DNA of 64,000 nucleotides from Leptolyngbya sp. BC1307 (GTDB taxonomy: Bacteria > Cyanobacteriota > Cyanobacteriia > Phormidesmidales > Phormidesmidaceae), in the NCBI RefSeq assembly GCF_002286735.1, contig NZ_NRTA01000023.1, positions 1 to 64,000 of the forward strand. The letters run 5' to 3'. The translations under genes and the position numbers were made by a program. Shown piece after piece: positions 27,597 to 37,377 of the stretch (positions are counted from its first letter, which is position 1; each line of letters begins with the position of its first letter). Below the pieces are notes generated by a model, which had not been told where the DNA came from, did not search any database, and worked only from the letters and a program-made list of their open reading frames with translations.

Positions 27597-28358
27597 CTAA
27601 CGCGACGGGTACCAGAGCGCAGACCAGGCAAACTGAGGGAGTGCCAGCATTCGCCGCCAGCGCCAGGGCTCTTGATAGAGCCGGTAAAGCCATTCCAAGT
27701 GAGCGCTGCGCATCCACTGCGGTGCCCGGGCTTTCATGCCTGACCAAATGTCATAGCTGCCGCCTACGCCGATCCACACCGCCTGAGGGCACAGATGCCG
27801 GTGCTCAGCAATCCAAAACTCTTGGCGGGGCACACCCAGACCCACAAAGATCAGATCTGGCTGTACCTGCTTTAAATCGGTGAGGAACTGATCTAAAGCA
27901 GGGCCTTTGGCGTAGCCGTGCTGAACGATGGCTAAATTGAGTTGGGGCGATCGCGCTCTCCAGCGCTCAGCCGCCGCTGTTACCACCTCCGGCTTGCCCC
28001 CATAAAAAGCTACTTTCTGATTAGGATCAAGACTCTCCAGTAAATCAGCCGCTAGCTCTATGCCCGGGTAGCGCCTGATCGACGGCACTGCCGCTGCGAT
28101 CGCAGATCGCCCTTGCAGCCGAAAGTACAGCTCAATTCCCGAGCCATCAGGTGCGACTAAATCAGCCTTCTCAATGAACTGGCGTAGCTGCGGGTCTTGC
28201 TGAGCCTGCATACACATTTCAGCATTAAGCGTTACCACGTGCGTGCCCTGCCGCTGCTCCACCCGGCGGCGCAGCCAGCCCACATAGTCTTCAGACTGAT
28301 GAACGGGCAGGCCCATCACCGACAGCGTTTTTAATTTTTCGGATTCCGCCACAGCCAT
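27597..28358 (-). CDS. WecG/TagA/CpsF family glycosyltransferase
   Basis: 253 residues from ATG 28358; an ATG at 28412 would add 18. The fold starts LSVMGLPVHQSEDYVGWLRR; then HVVTLNAEMCMQAQQDPQLR, LVAPDGSGIELYFRLQG (catalytic Asp/Gly loop), VAFYGGKPEVV, and LIFVGLGVPRQEFWIAEHRH with VWIGVGGSYDIWSG. The family moves N-acetylmannosamine(uronate) onto a lipid-linked acceptor in envelope glycan synthesis. The next steps of such a pathway are not in the window. Confidence 0.88.
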   Translation of the reverse strand: MAVAESEKLKTLSVMGLPVHQSEDYVGWLRRRVEQRQGTHVVTLNAEMCMQAQQDPQLRQFIEKADLVAPDGSGIELYFRLQGRSAIAAAVPSIRRYPGIELAADLLESLDPNQKVAFYGGKPEVVTAAAERWRARSPQLNLAIVQHGYAKGPALDQFLTDLKQVQPDLIFVGLGVPRQEFWIAEHRHLCPQAVWIGVGGSYDIWSGMKARAPQWMRSAHLEWLYRLYQEPWRWRRMLALPQFAWSALWYPSR

Positions 28359-28475
28359 TTGCTGGTCTTGCCTGCCTGATTGAGGAATGTAGTATAAAGC
28401 CGCCCTAATCATACCGTGAGGCTAGTCACACATCTGCCAGCCTGACTGCGATTTTACTGAAGTATTACCGCTGTG

Positions 28476-29375
28476 TTAATAGTCAGTTTCCTCTTCATAT
28501 TCCATGACTTTTTTCTTCGGAATATTCAGCGGCTTAGCTTCGATCAGCTCTTCTTCTCTCACTGGCTCATCCCAAATATCGCCGACCACATCCACATCTT
28601 CTACAGGCAGATCAACTACGTCTTGACGAGGGGCTCTCTGGGGCGGTCTCTGCTCTCTTCTTTGCTCCATCCGCTGAGGAGGCGATTCCTCACGCCGCCG
28701 CTCTTCTACTGCGGGGCGGCTACGAGCGCTCTGCGGCTGGCCCTCATTGCGCATACCAGAAGGCAGTTGATTAGAAGAAGATACTCGCATCATCGCACCG
28801 TCGCTGAGGCCGCGTTCCCAAGGCGCATTCCCTAGCCCCAAGCGCTCTAGCAAACCAACGCTGAGCTGCACCAGTTTTTCTTCACTGCCTTCAAAGACGA
28901 TGATGCGGTCAGGCCCGGTGCTGACAATTTCTTCTACCGGCAGCTCATAGGTGCTCACGACCTGATCGGGAATCTGCGGCAGCCCTAAAGAGGCCACTAC
29001 CAAAGTCTCTAACTTGCCGGTAATCACATTAAACTTAAAGCCCCGCACCCGGCCCAGTACTTCGCCAGATTCGGTAATGACTTCGTTGTTAACAATGCTG
29101 CTAAACGGGGCCGTATTAACATCGCCATCAAGTGCGGTGTCGTCATCGACGAGCAGCACATCCCCCATTTGCCGAATGTCGCTGAGCAGCATGACTCGCT
29201 CATTGCTGGCGATCACCTTAGAAAGAATATTTTCTTGCAGGCCCAGAGCCACGACTTCTAGACGGTCTAAATCCACCCACATCTGACTGACCACCCCCAA
29301 GCGGCGACCATTGCTGCGGGTGATGACCTGGGTGCCTACAATGTCAGAGCGGAGTCGGCTTTGTTCAAAAGTCAT
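28476..29375 (-). CDS. PRC-barrel domain protein
   Basis: 299 residues with two PRC-barrels in tandem: about 10-75 (GTQVITRSNGRRLGVVSQMW) and 95-170 (NNEVITESGEVLGRVRGFKF). The C-terminal 110 residues are Arg/Glu/Gln/Pro-rich and disordered (PPQRMEQRREQRPPQRAPRQ). Proteins of this layout are common in cyanobacteria next to smc, and smc is the next gene upstream on this strand; a link to chromosome or RNA metabolism is a guess. Confidence 0.85.
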   Translation of the reverse strand: MTFEQSRLRSDIVGTQVITRSNGRRLGVVSQMWVDLDRLEVVALGLQENILSKVIASNERVMLLSDIRQMGDVLLVDDDTALDGDVNTAPFSSIVNNEVITESGEVLGRVRGFKFNVITGKLETLVVASLGLPQIPDQVVSTYELPVEEIVSTGPDRIIVFEGSEEKLVQLSVGLLERLGLGNAPWERGLSDGAMMRVSSSNQLPSGMRNEGQPQSARSRPAVEERRREESPPQRMEQRREQRPPQRAPRQDVVDLPVEDVDVVGDIWDEPVREEELIEAKPLNIPKKKVMEYEEETDY

Positions 29376-29514
29376 GACTGTTCAAAAATTGCCTCGAAAC
29401 GGCATCACGCAGCTTGAGGGACTATACCTTATTAACTGACTATTGTATCGAATTGCCTACGCTTTGCCCGCTGGGGAATGCCGAACTCCTCAGGCCGACC
29501 CTGCCCACTATCCT

Positions 29515-32500
29515 CTAGCTGCTCGCTTTTGCTAAGTTAATGCCCAGCACCTGGGTGTAAGCGCCTCTGGCCTGCGTGACGCCAATGGTGCGCTCTGCTG
29601 ATTCGATCATCGGGCGGCGCAGACTGACGACGATGAACTGCGCTTGTTGGGCCTGCTGCTGAATCATTTTCGAGAGCCGCTCGACGTTGGCCCCATCTAA
29701 GAACATGTCAACTTCGTCAAAGGCGTAGAAGGGAGACGGACGATAGCGCTGCAAGGCAAAGATAAAGCTCAGGGCCGTTAGCGATTTTTCGCCCCCTGAC
29801 ATCGAGGCCAGGCGGCGAACGGGTTTGCCCTTGGGGTGAGCGACCAGGGTGAGGCCACCGTTAAAGGGAGCGTTCGCATCGTCAAGCTGCAAGTGGCCGT
29901 CGCCATCGGAGAGTTCGGCAAAGATCGTCTGAAAGTTTTCGTTGACTGCGTCAAACGCCTCGCGGAAGGCTTCTGTGCGCAGCGTGGTGAAGTTTTCAAT
30001 CCGCAGCAGCAGCTCCGTGCGCTCTTCTTCTAAGGTGGTGAGCTTTTCGGTGAGTTCTTCCAGGCGCTCTAGGGTGCGCCCGTATTCTTCGAGGGCCAGC
30101 ATGTTCACCGGCTCCAGGGCTTCTAAGCGGCGCTGCAAAGACTTGAGCGATTTGCCCAGCTCTTCTAGCGTCAGGTCTGGGGGAATTTCGGGCAGGGGAT
30201 CAGGCAGTTCTAAAGACTGTCTTTGAATGGATGCTTGCAGGTCGTGCAGCTGCTGCTGACGCAGGCTCTGGGTTTCCTGTAGCTTTTGAAGCTGCCACTG
30301 CTGCTGCTGCTGCTGGTTTTGCTCGTCTTTATACTGGCGCTCGACGCTGTCTCGGGCGTTTTTCTCTTGCTTCAGCCGGTCGTCAAGGATGGTTAAAGCC
30401 TGCTGACTTTGGGCAATGGTTTCGGTGAGGCTTTGCTGCTGCTGATTGACGGCTGATTGCTGATTGATCTGCTGCTGCTGCTGCTGGCGCAAGGTTTGAA
30501 TTTGCTCACCGCCGAGCTGAATTTTTTCCTGCAGTCGCTGCTGCTGCAAGGCCAGTTCTTGCTGCTGCCTTTCGGCGGCTTGTAGGCGCTGCTGCTGCTC
30601 AGTGAGCCGGGTTTCAAACGCCCGCACTTGCCCCTGGGCCTGCTGCCATTCGCTGTGAGTTTGAGAATTTTCGAGATCTGCTAGCGCCTGACGCCGCTGG
30701 GCTAGCACTTGCTCTTGCTCAGGTAGGGTCTGCTCAATTTCAGCCAGCCGCGCCTTCGCCTGAGCCTGCTCCCGGTCGGCCTGGTCGAGCTGTTCTTTGG
30801 CCTGAGCGAGCCTTTGGCTCAGCGCCTGACGCTGAGTGGTGGCCTGGCTGGCTTTAAGCTCTGCTTCCCGGTAGGTTTGCCGAATTTCGATCATGGCCTG
30901 AGATTTGGTTTTAGCAGCCAGGGTGAGCTGGGCCACTTTTTGTTCGCAGCGGCTGAGAATGCTGGCGATTTCGGTGAGGCGATCGCGCAACCCCCGAGCC
31001 TCTTCAGACTCTCCCGGTGCAACCGTGCCAAAGTGCATTCGCCCCCGGCTGCGCAAGCTGCCACCCGTCATCGCCCCGCTCGATTCTAGAATTTCGCCCT
31101 CTAGCGTTACCATTCGGTACTGGCCCAGGTTGCGCCGCGCCGCTGCCAGATTTTCAAAGACCACTGTGCTGCCAAAGACGAAGGCAAACACATCGGCATA
31201 TTGGCGATCGCACTCAATCAGATTCACGGCGTAGTCAATAAATCCCTCGGGCCGATTCCACTTGTCAGCCGCTCTAAACTGCGGCACCCGAATTTTATTC
31301 AGCGGCAAAAAGGTCGCCCGTCCGGCCCGGTTTTGCTTCAGCAGGTCGATGCCTTTCGCGGCTACCCGGTCGTCTTCTACCACCATAAAGCCCAAGCGCC
31401 CGCCCGCCGCAATCTCTAGCGCCAGCTGAAACTTCGGATCGACCCGGCCTAGCTCCGCTACCAACCCGCACAGCCCGCCGAGCCCGCTTCGCTTCAGCGC
31501 TTCTGTTGCCTGCGTTCCTTGAGACTCCTTAATCGCCTGCTCTTGCGCCTCTAGCCGGTCTAGCTCTCGCTGTTTTTCCCGCTGCTCTTGCAGCAGTCGG
31601 TTCAAGGTCTGCGTCTGCGTCTGCATCTCCGACTCTACCGCTGCGATCGCCTGCGCCGCCGCCTGAATCGCTGCCTGCCCAGCCGCTTCATCTCCCTGGC
31701 TTCCCGGCTCCCCAGCGCCCAGCGCCCCCATCTCTGTCTCCAGCGCCGACAGTGCCCGCCGCTGCGCAATCCCCTGCGCCTCTAGCTGACTAATGCGCTC
31801 TTGCAGTCGCACCCGCTCAGTCCGCTGCGGCTCTAGCTCGCTCAGCAGCGTCTCTACCTGACGGCGCAGATTGGTCTGCTGCTGTACCCAGGCTTGCGAT
31901 TGGGAGGCGATCGCCGTCGTCTCCTCACGCTTTGCTTCTAATTGAGCGATCGCCCGGTCGCGGTCAGCTCTAATGTCAGCCAGTTCCTTTTGCGTCAGCG
32001 TGGTCAGCCGCTGAGAGAGCACGCCGAGTTCGCCCTCCTGCGTTTGCATATTCGCCTGAATCTCGGCTAGCTGACTAGCCAGATCTCGCGTAGACGTGCT
32101 CAAGTTCTCGGCCTGACGAACCAGCTGCCGCAGCTCTGCCTCCTGTGTGGCAATCTTTGCCTGCAGCGCCAAATACTCTTCTTCGCCCAGTGCCTTCACC
32201 TGAGCATTTAGCGCTGTCAGCTCGGCAGCGGTTTTCTCCATCTGCTCGGTCAGTGCCGCTATCTTTTGCTCAGTCGCTTCGCCTTCCTGGTGACCCTGAG
32301 CAATCTGGCTCTGAAGCTGCTGAGCCTGCTGCTGCTGCTGCCGCCACTGCAAGACGCCTTCCCACTGCTGCTTTTCTTGCAGGGTGGCCTTGATCTGCTG
32401 ATATTTTTCCGCCTTTTTGCGGTCTTGATCGAGGCGCTCTAGCTGGTCTGTCAGCTCGGTTTCGACGATGCGAAAGCGCTCTTCGCGGTCTTTGACCACG

Positions 32501-33270
32501 TCTAGCTTGACCTTGGCCTGATCGATTTTGCGATCAAATGAGGCGACCCCGGCTAGCTCGTCAATAATTTCTCGCCGCTCTCGGGCGTTCATTGAGATGA
32601 TGCTGGTTACGTCGCCCTGCAGCACCACGTTGTAGCCTTCGGGATAGATGCGAAAGCGCTGTAGCTGGTCGTGTAGCTGGTTGAGCGTACAGGGCGCGCC
32701 GTTGATGTAGTAGTTAGAGGTGTAGGTGCCCTGAACAGTGACGCGCAGCCGCCGGGTGACCTGCCACTCTTGCGGTGGCGGACTGCCGTTGGCATGGCTA
32801 CCGCTATTACTACTGCCATTACTGTTGACGCTACCGTTTGAGCTAGCGCCGTTGGCTGCGCTCCCATCCAGGCCATTGCTGACAGGGTCAGTGCCCGCAC
32901 TGCCCAGCTCATCGCTCAGATCGTTTCCCAGATCGGGCTGTAGCTTGTTTAAATCTTCAGCAGTGGGCTCATCTTCACTAGCTTCACCAATTAGCCTGTC
33001 TGCGACATCGCTAATGTCAAAAGTTGCTGTTACAACGGTCTCTACAGTAGAGCGGCGTTTGGCCTGATTTTGGTTGACCAAGTCGGGCAGGCGCTCGGCC
33101 CGCATGCCGCGAGAGCTGGCTAACCCCAGGCAAAACAGCAGCGAATCTAGAATATTTGATTTGCCAGAACCATTTGGGCCAGAGATTACCGTAAACCCTG
33201 GCAGCAGTGGGACATCTGTCGCCCCACCAAACGATTTGAAATTTGAAAGTTCGACTCGTTTGACGTGCAC
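29515..33270 (-). CDS. smc: Chromosome segregation protein SMC
   Basis: 1251 residues from a GTG start. The head shows FKSFGG, Walker A GPNGSGKSNILD near 31-42, and the C-terminal LSGGEKSLTALSF and AFDEVDMFLDGAN. Two long coiled coils, very rich in Gln, flank the hinge (about 560-700, with ALKRSGLGGLCGLVAELG and TGGSLRSRG). SMC with ScpA/ScpB condenses and segregates chromosomes; scpA/scpB are not here. Residues about 95-167 form a Ser/Asn/Gly-rich insert inside the head domain, between FDISDVADRL and EWQVTRRLRV, where most homologues have a short loop. Confidence 0.97.
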   Translation of the reverse strand: MHVKRVELSNFKSFGGATDVPLLPGFTVISGPNGSGKSNILDSLLFCLGLASSRGMRAERLPDLVNQNQAKRRSTVETVVTATFDISDVADRLIGEASEDEPTAEDLNKLQPDLGNDLSDELGSAGTDPVSNGLDGSAANGASSNGSVNSNGSSNSGSHANGSPPPQEWQVTRRLRVTVQGTYTSNYYINGAPCTLNQLHDQLQRFRIYPEGYNVVLQGDVTSIISMNARERREIIDELAGVASFDRKIDQAKVKLDVVKDREERFRIVETELTDQLERLDQDRKKAEKYQQIKATLQEKQQWEGVLQWRQQQQQAQQLQSQIAQGHQEGEATEQKIAALTEQMEKTAAELTALNAQVKALGEEEYLALQAKIATQEAELRQLVRQAENLSTSTRDLASQLAEIQANMQTQEGELGVLSQRLTTLTQKELADIRADRDRAIAQLEAKREETTAIASQSQAWVQQQTNLRRQVETLLSELEPQRTERVRLQERISQLEAQGIAQRRALSALETEMGALGAGEPGSQGDEAAGQAAIQAAAQAIAAVESEMQTQTQTLNRLLQEQREKQRELDRLEAQEQAIKESQGTQATEALKRSGLGGLCGLVAELGRVDPKFQLALEIAAGGRLGFMVVEDDRVAAKGIDLLKQNRAGRATFLPLNKIRVPQFRAADKWNRPEGFIDYAVNLIECDRQYADVFAFVFGSTVVFENLAAARRNLGQYRMVTLEGEILESSGAMTGGSLRSRGRMHFGTVAPGESEEARGLRDRLTEIASILSRCEQKVAQLTLAAKTKSQAMIEIRQTYREAELKASQATTQRQALSQRLAQAKEQLDQADREQAQAKARLAEIEQTLPEQEQVLAQRRQALADLENSQTHSEWQQAQGQVRAFETRLTEQQQRLQAAERQQQELALQQQRLQEKIQLGGEQIQTLRQQQQQQINQQSAVNQQQQSLTETIAQSQQALTILDDRLKQEKNARDSVERQYKDEQNQQQQQQWQLQKLQETQSLRQQQLHDLQASIQRQSLELPDPLPEIPPDLTLEELGKSLKSLQRRLEALEPVNMLALEEYGRTLERLEELTEKLTTLEEERTELLLRIENFTTLRTEAFREAFDAVNENFQTIFAELSDGDGHLQLDDANAPFNGGLTLVAHPKGKPVRRLASMSGGEKSLTALSFIFALQRYRPSPFYAFDEVDMFLDGANVERLSKMIQQQAQQAQFIVVSLRRPMIESAERTIGVTQARGAYTQVLGINLAKASS

Positions 33271-33559
33271 TCAGGCGTCGCACTGTGCAGTGCGTACGTA
33301 TGTACTCAATAAAATAGCATTGGTTAAGTCGTATTCTTAACAGAGAATGGTGCAAAGATCACGCTTTTCTCCAAAAAGTCTGAGCTTGTAAGGGCGACTG
33401 ACTGGCAAAATATAGCGGCGCGCGGATGCATTCGTAAGTCGCGAGTTACTTGGCCCGTTGTCGGATAAGGGTTTCGCCTGTAATGCTGTATTTCAGCTAA
33501 GTAACCAAAGCTATAGAGCCGACTGAACCATCCCTAATTGCCCTTTTTGAGCTTATCGA

Positions 33560-34018
33560 GTGTCTTCTACGCCTGACCTACCTCAGCTTGCTTCTCAGTC
33601 GTCACCTGGCCCTGCTCTGATCGGCATTGACCCGGGCCGTGCTAAGTGCGGTCTGGCGGTGGTGGGGCTAGATCGGGCGCTGCTCTATCACCAGGTGGTG
33701 CCGGTCGATCAGGTCACTGAGACGATTCAGACCCTGCGCGAGAGCTACCCGATTTCTAATATTGTGATGGGCGACCAAACGGGATCTAAGCAGTGGCAGC
33801 AGCGGCTGGCAGAACTGCCCAATGCGCCGCGAATTATCTTAGTAGATGAGCGCTATAGCTCTTTGGAAGCGCGCGATCGCTACTGGCAAATGTACCCCCC
33901 CAAAGGGTTGGGCAAGCTGGTGCCGCAGAGCCTGCGCAGCATTTCCAGGCCAATTGACGATATCGTCGCAATCTTGCTGATAGAGCGCTATCTGAAGCGG
34001 CTCTCGGGTGAAGACTAG
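33560..34018 (+). CDS. YqgF/RuvX-like RNase H-fold nuclease
   Basis: 152 residues from GTG 33560; no other start fits. The RNase H-like core shows LIGIDPGRAKCGLAVVGLDR with the first catalytic Asp near 24, SNIVMGDQTGSK near 66, and ILVDERYSSLEARDRYW (Glu) near 95, then RPIDDIVAILLIERYL with the last Asp. The classic YqgF processes the 5' end of pre-16S rRNA; this shorter, diverged cyanobacterial form is annotated as that family, but its real substrate is uncertain. Divergent from smc, 289 nt apart. Confidence 0.8.
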   Translation: MSSTPDLPQLASQSSPGPALIGIDPGRAKCGLAVVGLDRALLYHQVVPVDQVTETIQTLRESYPISNIVMGDQTGSKQWQQRLAELPNAPRIILVDERYSSLEARDRYWQMYPPKGLGKLVPQSLRSISRPIDDIVAILLIERYLKRLSGED

Positions 34019-34055
34019 CGCCGCGAAGCTCAAATACTGCACAGGCTGAACCCTG

Positions 34056-34322
34056 CTAGAGCTGAGCGCGAATGGTAAACGAATAGTCGCCCCCGGGTTC
34101 TAGCTGATAGTCAGACTGCTCTAAAAATCGGCCTAGCGGCTCCTGAATTAAAGCTCTGCCCAGCGAAGGCTCTACCGTGAGCTGCCCCTTGCGAAACCGC
34201 CAGCGAAACTGCCACTGAAAATCATTCGCACTGACTTCGCCTTCAATCTTGCCGTTTTGCCAGGACTGATGGGTGATGCGGACATGGGCTGTGGTGGCGG
34301 GCAGGTGTTTGCTAGAACTCAC
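34056..34322 (-). CDS. DUF3146 family protein
   Basis: 88 residues from a GTG at 34322; an ATG at 34391 would add a Pro/Ser-rich 23-residue leader that is not family-like. The body is the well-conserved cyanobacterial DUF3146 sequence: TTAHVRITHQSWQNGKIEGE, FQWQFRWRFRKGQLTVEPSL, GRALIQEPLGRFLEQSDYQL and GGDYSFTIRAQL. Function unknown. Convergent with the YqgF-like gene. Confidence 0.8.
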   Translation of the reverse strand: MSSSKHLPATTAHVRITHQSWQNGKIEGEVSANDFQWQFRWRFRKGQLTVEPSLGRALIQEPLGRFLEQSDYQLEPGGDYSFTIRAQL

Positions 34323-34574
34323 GCGGGCGGGGCGCTCCTGGGAGGGTGGGCTGAGGGGGAAGGGGGAAGGGGAAACTTCTCTTTTAAACAAGATAGCGGG
34401 CGGTCTCTTCTGTAACTACCCCTATAAACCTGAAAGTTTTGTTAAGAAATATTTTTCGTAACGACTTGTTATAAATCAACATAACTGGCCGTTGTCTTTG
34501 TGCCCTCTATTCAAGGTATTGCTAAAGACGGTAGCCTATGAGGTATTCACCTCCTCGCCTTTAAAGAACATACC

Positions 34575-35492
34575 GTGCCCAAGGTTGGCATTATTTATAA
34601 CGACATTAAGCCTATCGCTAATGAAGCGGCTCACAGTCTTTGTGATCGGCTTAAGGCAATGAACCATGAGGTTTGTCTGGCGACCGGTGTAGCCGGAATT
34701 TTGGGCTATTCGCAGGCGGGTAAGCCGGTGTGTCATACACCGATAGATAGCCTGGTGCCGCCTGGTTTTGACCAGGCGATGGATTTTGCAGTGGTGTTTG
34801 GGGGCGATGGTACGGTGCTGTCGGCTTTTCGTCAGGTTGCGCCCAAGGGCATTCCGCTGCTGGCGGTGAATACGGGGCATATGGGCTTTTTGACGGAGAT
34901 CTATCTCAATCAGCTCAACCAGGCGGTTGATCAGGTGATTGCGGGTAAGTATGAGATAGAAGATCGGGTGATGGTGCGGGTGCAGCTCTATAGCCACGAT
35001 CGCCTGGCCTGGGAAGCACTCTGTATGAATGAGATGGTGCTGCACCGGCAGCCGCTGACCAGCATGTGTCATTTTGAAGTGCGCGTGGGCAACCATGCGC
35101 CGGTCGATATTGCTGCCGATGGCATCATTATTTCGACGCCGACGGGCTCTACGGCCTATTCGCTCTCTGCCGGGGGGCCGGTGATTGCGCCGGGGGTGCC
35201 AGTGCTACAGCTGATCCCGATTTGCCCGCATTCGCTGGCTTCTCGGGGGCTGGTGTTTCCCGATTCGGACCCGGTGACGGTTACTTCTGCTAACCCCGAA
35301 TCTTTGGTGATGGTGGTCGATGGCAATGCGGGCTGCTATGTAGTGCCTTCAGATCGGGTGAGGTTGGCGCGATCGCCCTACTCAGCCAAATTTATCCGCC
35401 TCAAATCGCCCGAATTTTTTAGAGTGCTGCGTGAAAAGCTCGGCTGGGGGTTACCCCATATTGCCAAGCCGACTTCGGTAGAGCTACCCTGA
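34575..35492 (+). CDS. nadK: NAD(+) kinase
   Basis: Phosphorylates NAD to NADP. 305 residues from GTG 34575. Marks: [16 protein letters not shown] (GGDGT) near 78, [12 protein letters not shown] near 103, MNEMVLHR (NE) near 155, and the Gly-rich [20 protein letters not shown] near 185. Length normal for the cyanobacterial type. Followed 36 nt later by nblR, a likely operon. Confidence 0.95.
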   Translation: MPKVGIIYNDIKPIANEAAHSLCDRLKAMNHEVCLATGVAGILGYSQAGKPVCHTPIDSLVPPGFDQAMDFAVVFGGDGTVLSAFRQVAPKGIPLLAVNTGHMGFLTEIYLNQLNQAVDQVIAGKYEIEDRVMVRVQLYSHDRLAWEALCMNEMVLHRQPLTSMCHFEVRVGNHAPVDIAADGIIISTPTGSTAYSLSAGGPVIAPGVPVLQLIPICPHSLASRGLVFPDSDPVTVTSANPESLVMVVDGNAGCYVVPSDRVRLARSPYSAKFIRLKSPEFFRVLREKLGWGLPHIAKPTSVELP

Positions 35493-35528
35493 GCGGCATA
35501 AGCCAGAAGATAACTTAGAGAAACTGCC

Positions 35529-36242
35529 ATGAGTAGTGTGCCGTCTGCCTCAGCCGCTGTCACCGGGGGTCTGCCCCAAGTGCTGATTGTAGAAAGTGAT
35601 GAGAGCCTAGCCAGCGAAATTGGCGTCGATCTGCACGAAGCGGGCTACGCGCCACTCAAAGCCTACAGCCTGGCAGCGGGGATGACGGCTGTCCGCACGG
35701 CTCTGCCTGCCCTGGTCGTGGTCGCTCGCCGCCTGGCGGAAGACTCGGGTTTGGCGCTATGCCGCCAGCTCCGCGCCGAGCAAAACCGCGTACCCATCTT
35801 ACTGATGATGGCTCACGATGCTATAGACGACCGGGTTGCCTGCTTAGAATCGGGCGCAGACGACTATTTTTTGGCTCCCTATCGCAGCGACGAATTTATC
35901 AAGCTGGTCAATGCCTACTTGCAGCCCAGCGCCACCAGCGGCGAGCAGCTCCGCTTTGCCGATCTCGTACTCGACCTGGCCCATCGCCACGTGCTCCGCA
36001 ATGATCGGGTGGTTGAGCTGACGATGAAAGAATTTGAGCTACTAAAGTATCTAATGGAGCATCCGCGCGAAGTCCTGACCCGCAAACAAATCTTAGAAAG
36101 CGTATGGGGCTACGACTTCATCGGTGAATCGAACGTAATTGAAGTGTACATTCGCTATCTACGCCTCAAAATCGACGGCGAAAACGAAAAGCGCCTGATC
36201 CAAACCGTCCGCAGCGTCGGCTACGTCATGCGAGAAAGCTAA
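35529..36242 (+). CDS. nblR: OmpR-type response regulator NblR
   Basis: 237 residues: receiver domain (about 17-130) and winged-helix DNA-binding domain (about 140-235, with MKEFELLKYLMEHPREVLTR and SNVIEVYIRYLRLKI). It matches NblR, the regulator of phycobilisome degradation and survival in nutrient stress. The receiver is degenerate: where the phospho-acceptor Asp should stand the sequence is VVVARRLAEDSG (Ala66), and the conserved Lys of the K-P motif is Ala116 (YFLAPYR). NblR has been described as working without phosphorylation; here it could not be phosphorylated at the usual site. Confidence 0.83.
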   Translation: MSSVPSASAAVTGGLPQVLIVESDESLASEIGVDLHEAGYAPLKAYSLAAGMTAVRTALPALVVVARRLAEDSGLALCRQLRAEQNRVPILLMMAHDAIDDRVACLESGADDYFLAPYRSDEFIKLVNAYLQPSATSGEQLRFADLVLDLAHRHVLRNDRVVELTMKEFELLKYLMEHPREVLTRKQILESVWGYDFIGESNVIEVYIRYLRLKIDGENEKRLIQTVRSVGYVMRES

Positions 36243-36288
36243 CCCCGCCTCCTGCTTACTGCTTAACTGTCTCCTCCCACCCCACACC

Positions 36289-36843
36289 ATGCCCATCTCC
36301 CCCTGGTCCCGCTACGCCGCCCTCCCATTCCTCCTCAGCGCTCTCATCACCAGCTGCTCTGTGCCCGATGGCCCCAACTCTGAGGCCGCGAGCCCGATGC
36401 CAGCGCCCGAAGCGAGAGCCGCCGACCCAATTACCTTAAATGGGCCGGGTCAACTGCTACCTGTGACCGCCACTGCTGAAATCAAGGGTGAAATGTTTGA
36501 TTTGGAAGTAGCGGAAACGCAGCCGCAGCAGGCTTTGGGCCTGATGTTTCGCTCTGCTCTGCCCGATGATCGGGGGATGCTGTTTCCGTTTGATCCGCCC
36601 CGGCGCACCAGCTTTTGGATGAAGGATGTGCCAGTGCCTTTGGATATGGTGTTTATTCGGGGGGGTGAGGTAGTGGCGATCGCTCCCGAGGCCCCCCCAT
36701 GCCCTGCTTTGCCCTGTCCTTCTTATGGCCCCAACGACCAAATTATTGACCAGGTGTTGGAATTACGCAGTGGTCGGGCGGCTGAAATCGGCTTGCAGGT
36801 GGGCGATACCGTAATGATTCGGAGTTTGCCTGCGGGGGAGTAG
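36289..36843 (+). CDS. DUF192 family lipoprotein
   Basis: 184 residues. The N-terminus FLLSALITSC ends in a lipobox-like Cys near 23, so it is probably a lipoprotein at the outer face. After a Pro/Ala-rich linker comes the DUF192 barrel: AETQPQQALGLMFRSALPDD, GMLFPFDPPRRTSFWMKDVP, LDMVFIRGGEVVAIAPEAPP with two Cys that follow (PPCPALPCPS), and LELRSGRAAEIGLQVGDTV. Function unknown. Same strand as nblR, 46 nt downstream. Confidence 0.85.
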   Translation: MPISPWSRYAALPFLLSALITSCSVPDGPNSEAASPMPAPEARAADPITLNGPGQLLPVTATAEIKGEMFDLEVAETQPQQALGLMFRSALPDDRGMLFPFDPPRRTSFWMKDVPVPLDMVFIRGGEVVAIAPEAPPCPALPCPSYGPNDQIIDQVLELRSGRAAEIGLQVGDTVMIRSLPAGE

Positions 36844-37377
36844 GCGGACAATGCTTAAGCAAATCGATAAAAAAGATCGCAGATTTGCATATCTACCGTA
36901 GAATTACGGAATTAAATAAACCCTGCTGCTTCTTTAGCTCCAGAAGATGAAAATTGGGTTCACTAAATCTCAAATTTGGCGAGTTTGTTTAAGCCTGAGT
37001 TAAACAATCTGCGATAAGCCTGACTTGATGTAGGTGATCTGCTAATTTGGCTTTGCGCCGTTGAGTCTTCTGGTTTTTCTGAGCATGTCATCTCTATAGA
37101 TATATATAGCTGTGTGTTCAGGGCGGTATCCATTAAAAAGGTTTGGCTTTAAAGTCACAAAAGCGTTACTGTGTGCTCGCGAGAATTTATAACTGAGTTT
37201 TCAGATTCTCTACTGGCACGGTTTTGCTCTAGATAAAGAGGCCAACTTTTTAGAAACTCTGGCTTTAGACGGAGTTCTGTTTTGTAGCTATACGCAAAAT
37301 TATTAGTATAAATCGCTGCAGCAAGACTCTTCCTTTTACCCATCTACAACCCAACTCCATCTACCTTTAATAAGACA
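36844..37377. other. Long intergenic region
   Basis: 534 nt, clearly AT-richer than the genes around it and without HIP1. A 62-codon frame on the minus strand (37155-37343) lacks a ribosome site and family resemblance. I see no RNA gene. It precedes the DUF2949/NACHT accessory region and may be its left boundary. Confidence 0.5.

Noticed and set aside
30290-30640. CTG repeats as a non-coding microsatellite
   Set aside because: They are codons for Gln in the SMC coiled coil.
34541-34554. Small hairpin GAGGT/ACCTC before nadK
   Set aside because: Only 5 bp; too weak to call a regulatory element.
37155-37343. 62-codon minus-strand frame
   Set aside because: No ribosome site, no recognisable motif; likely chance in AT-rich intergenic DNA.
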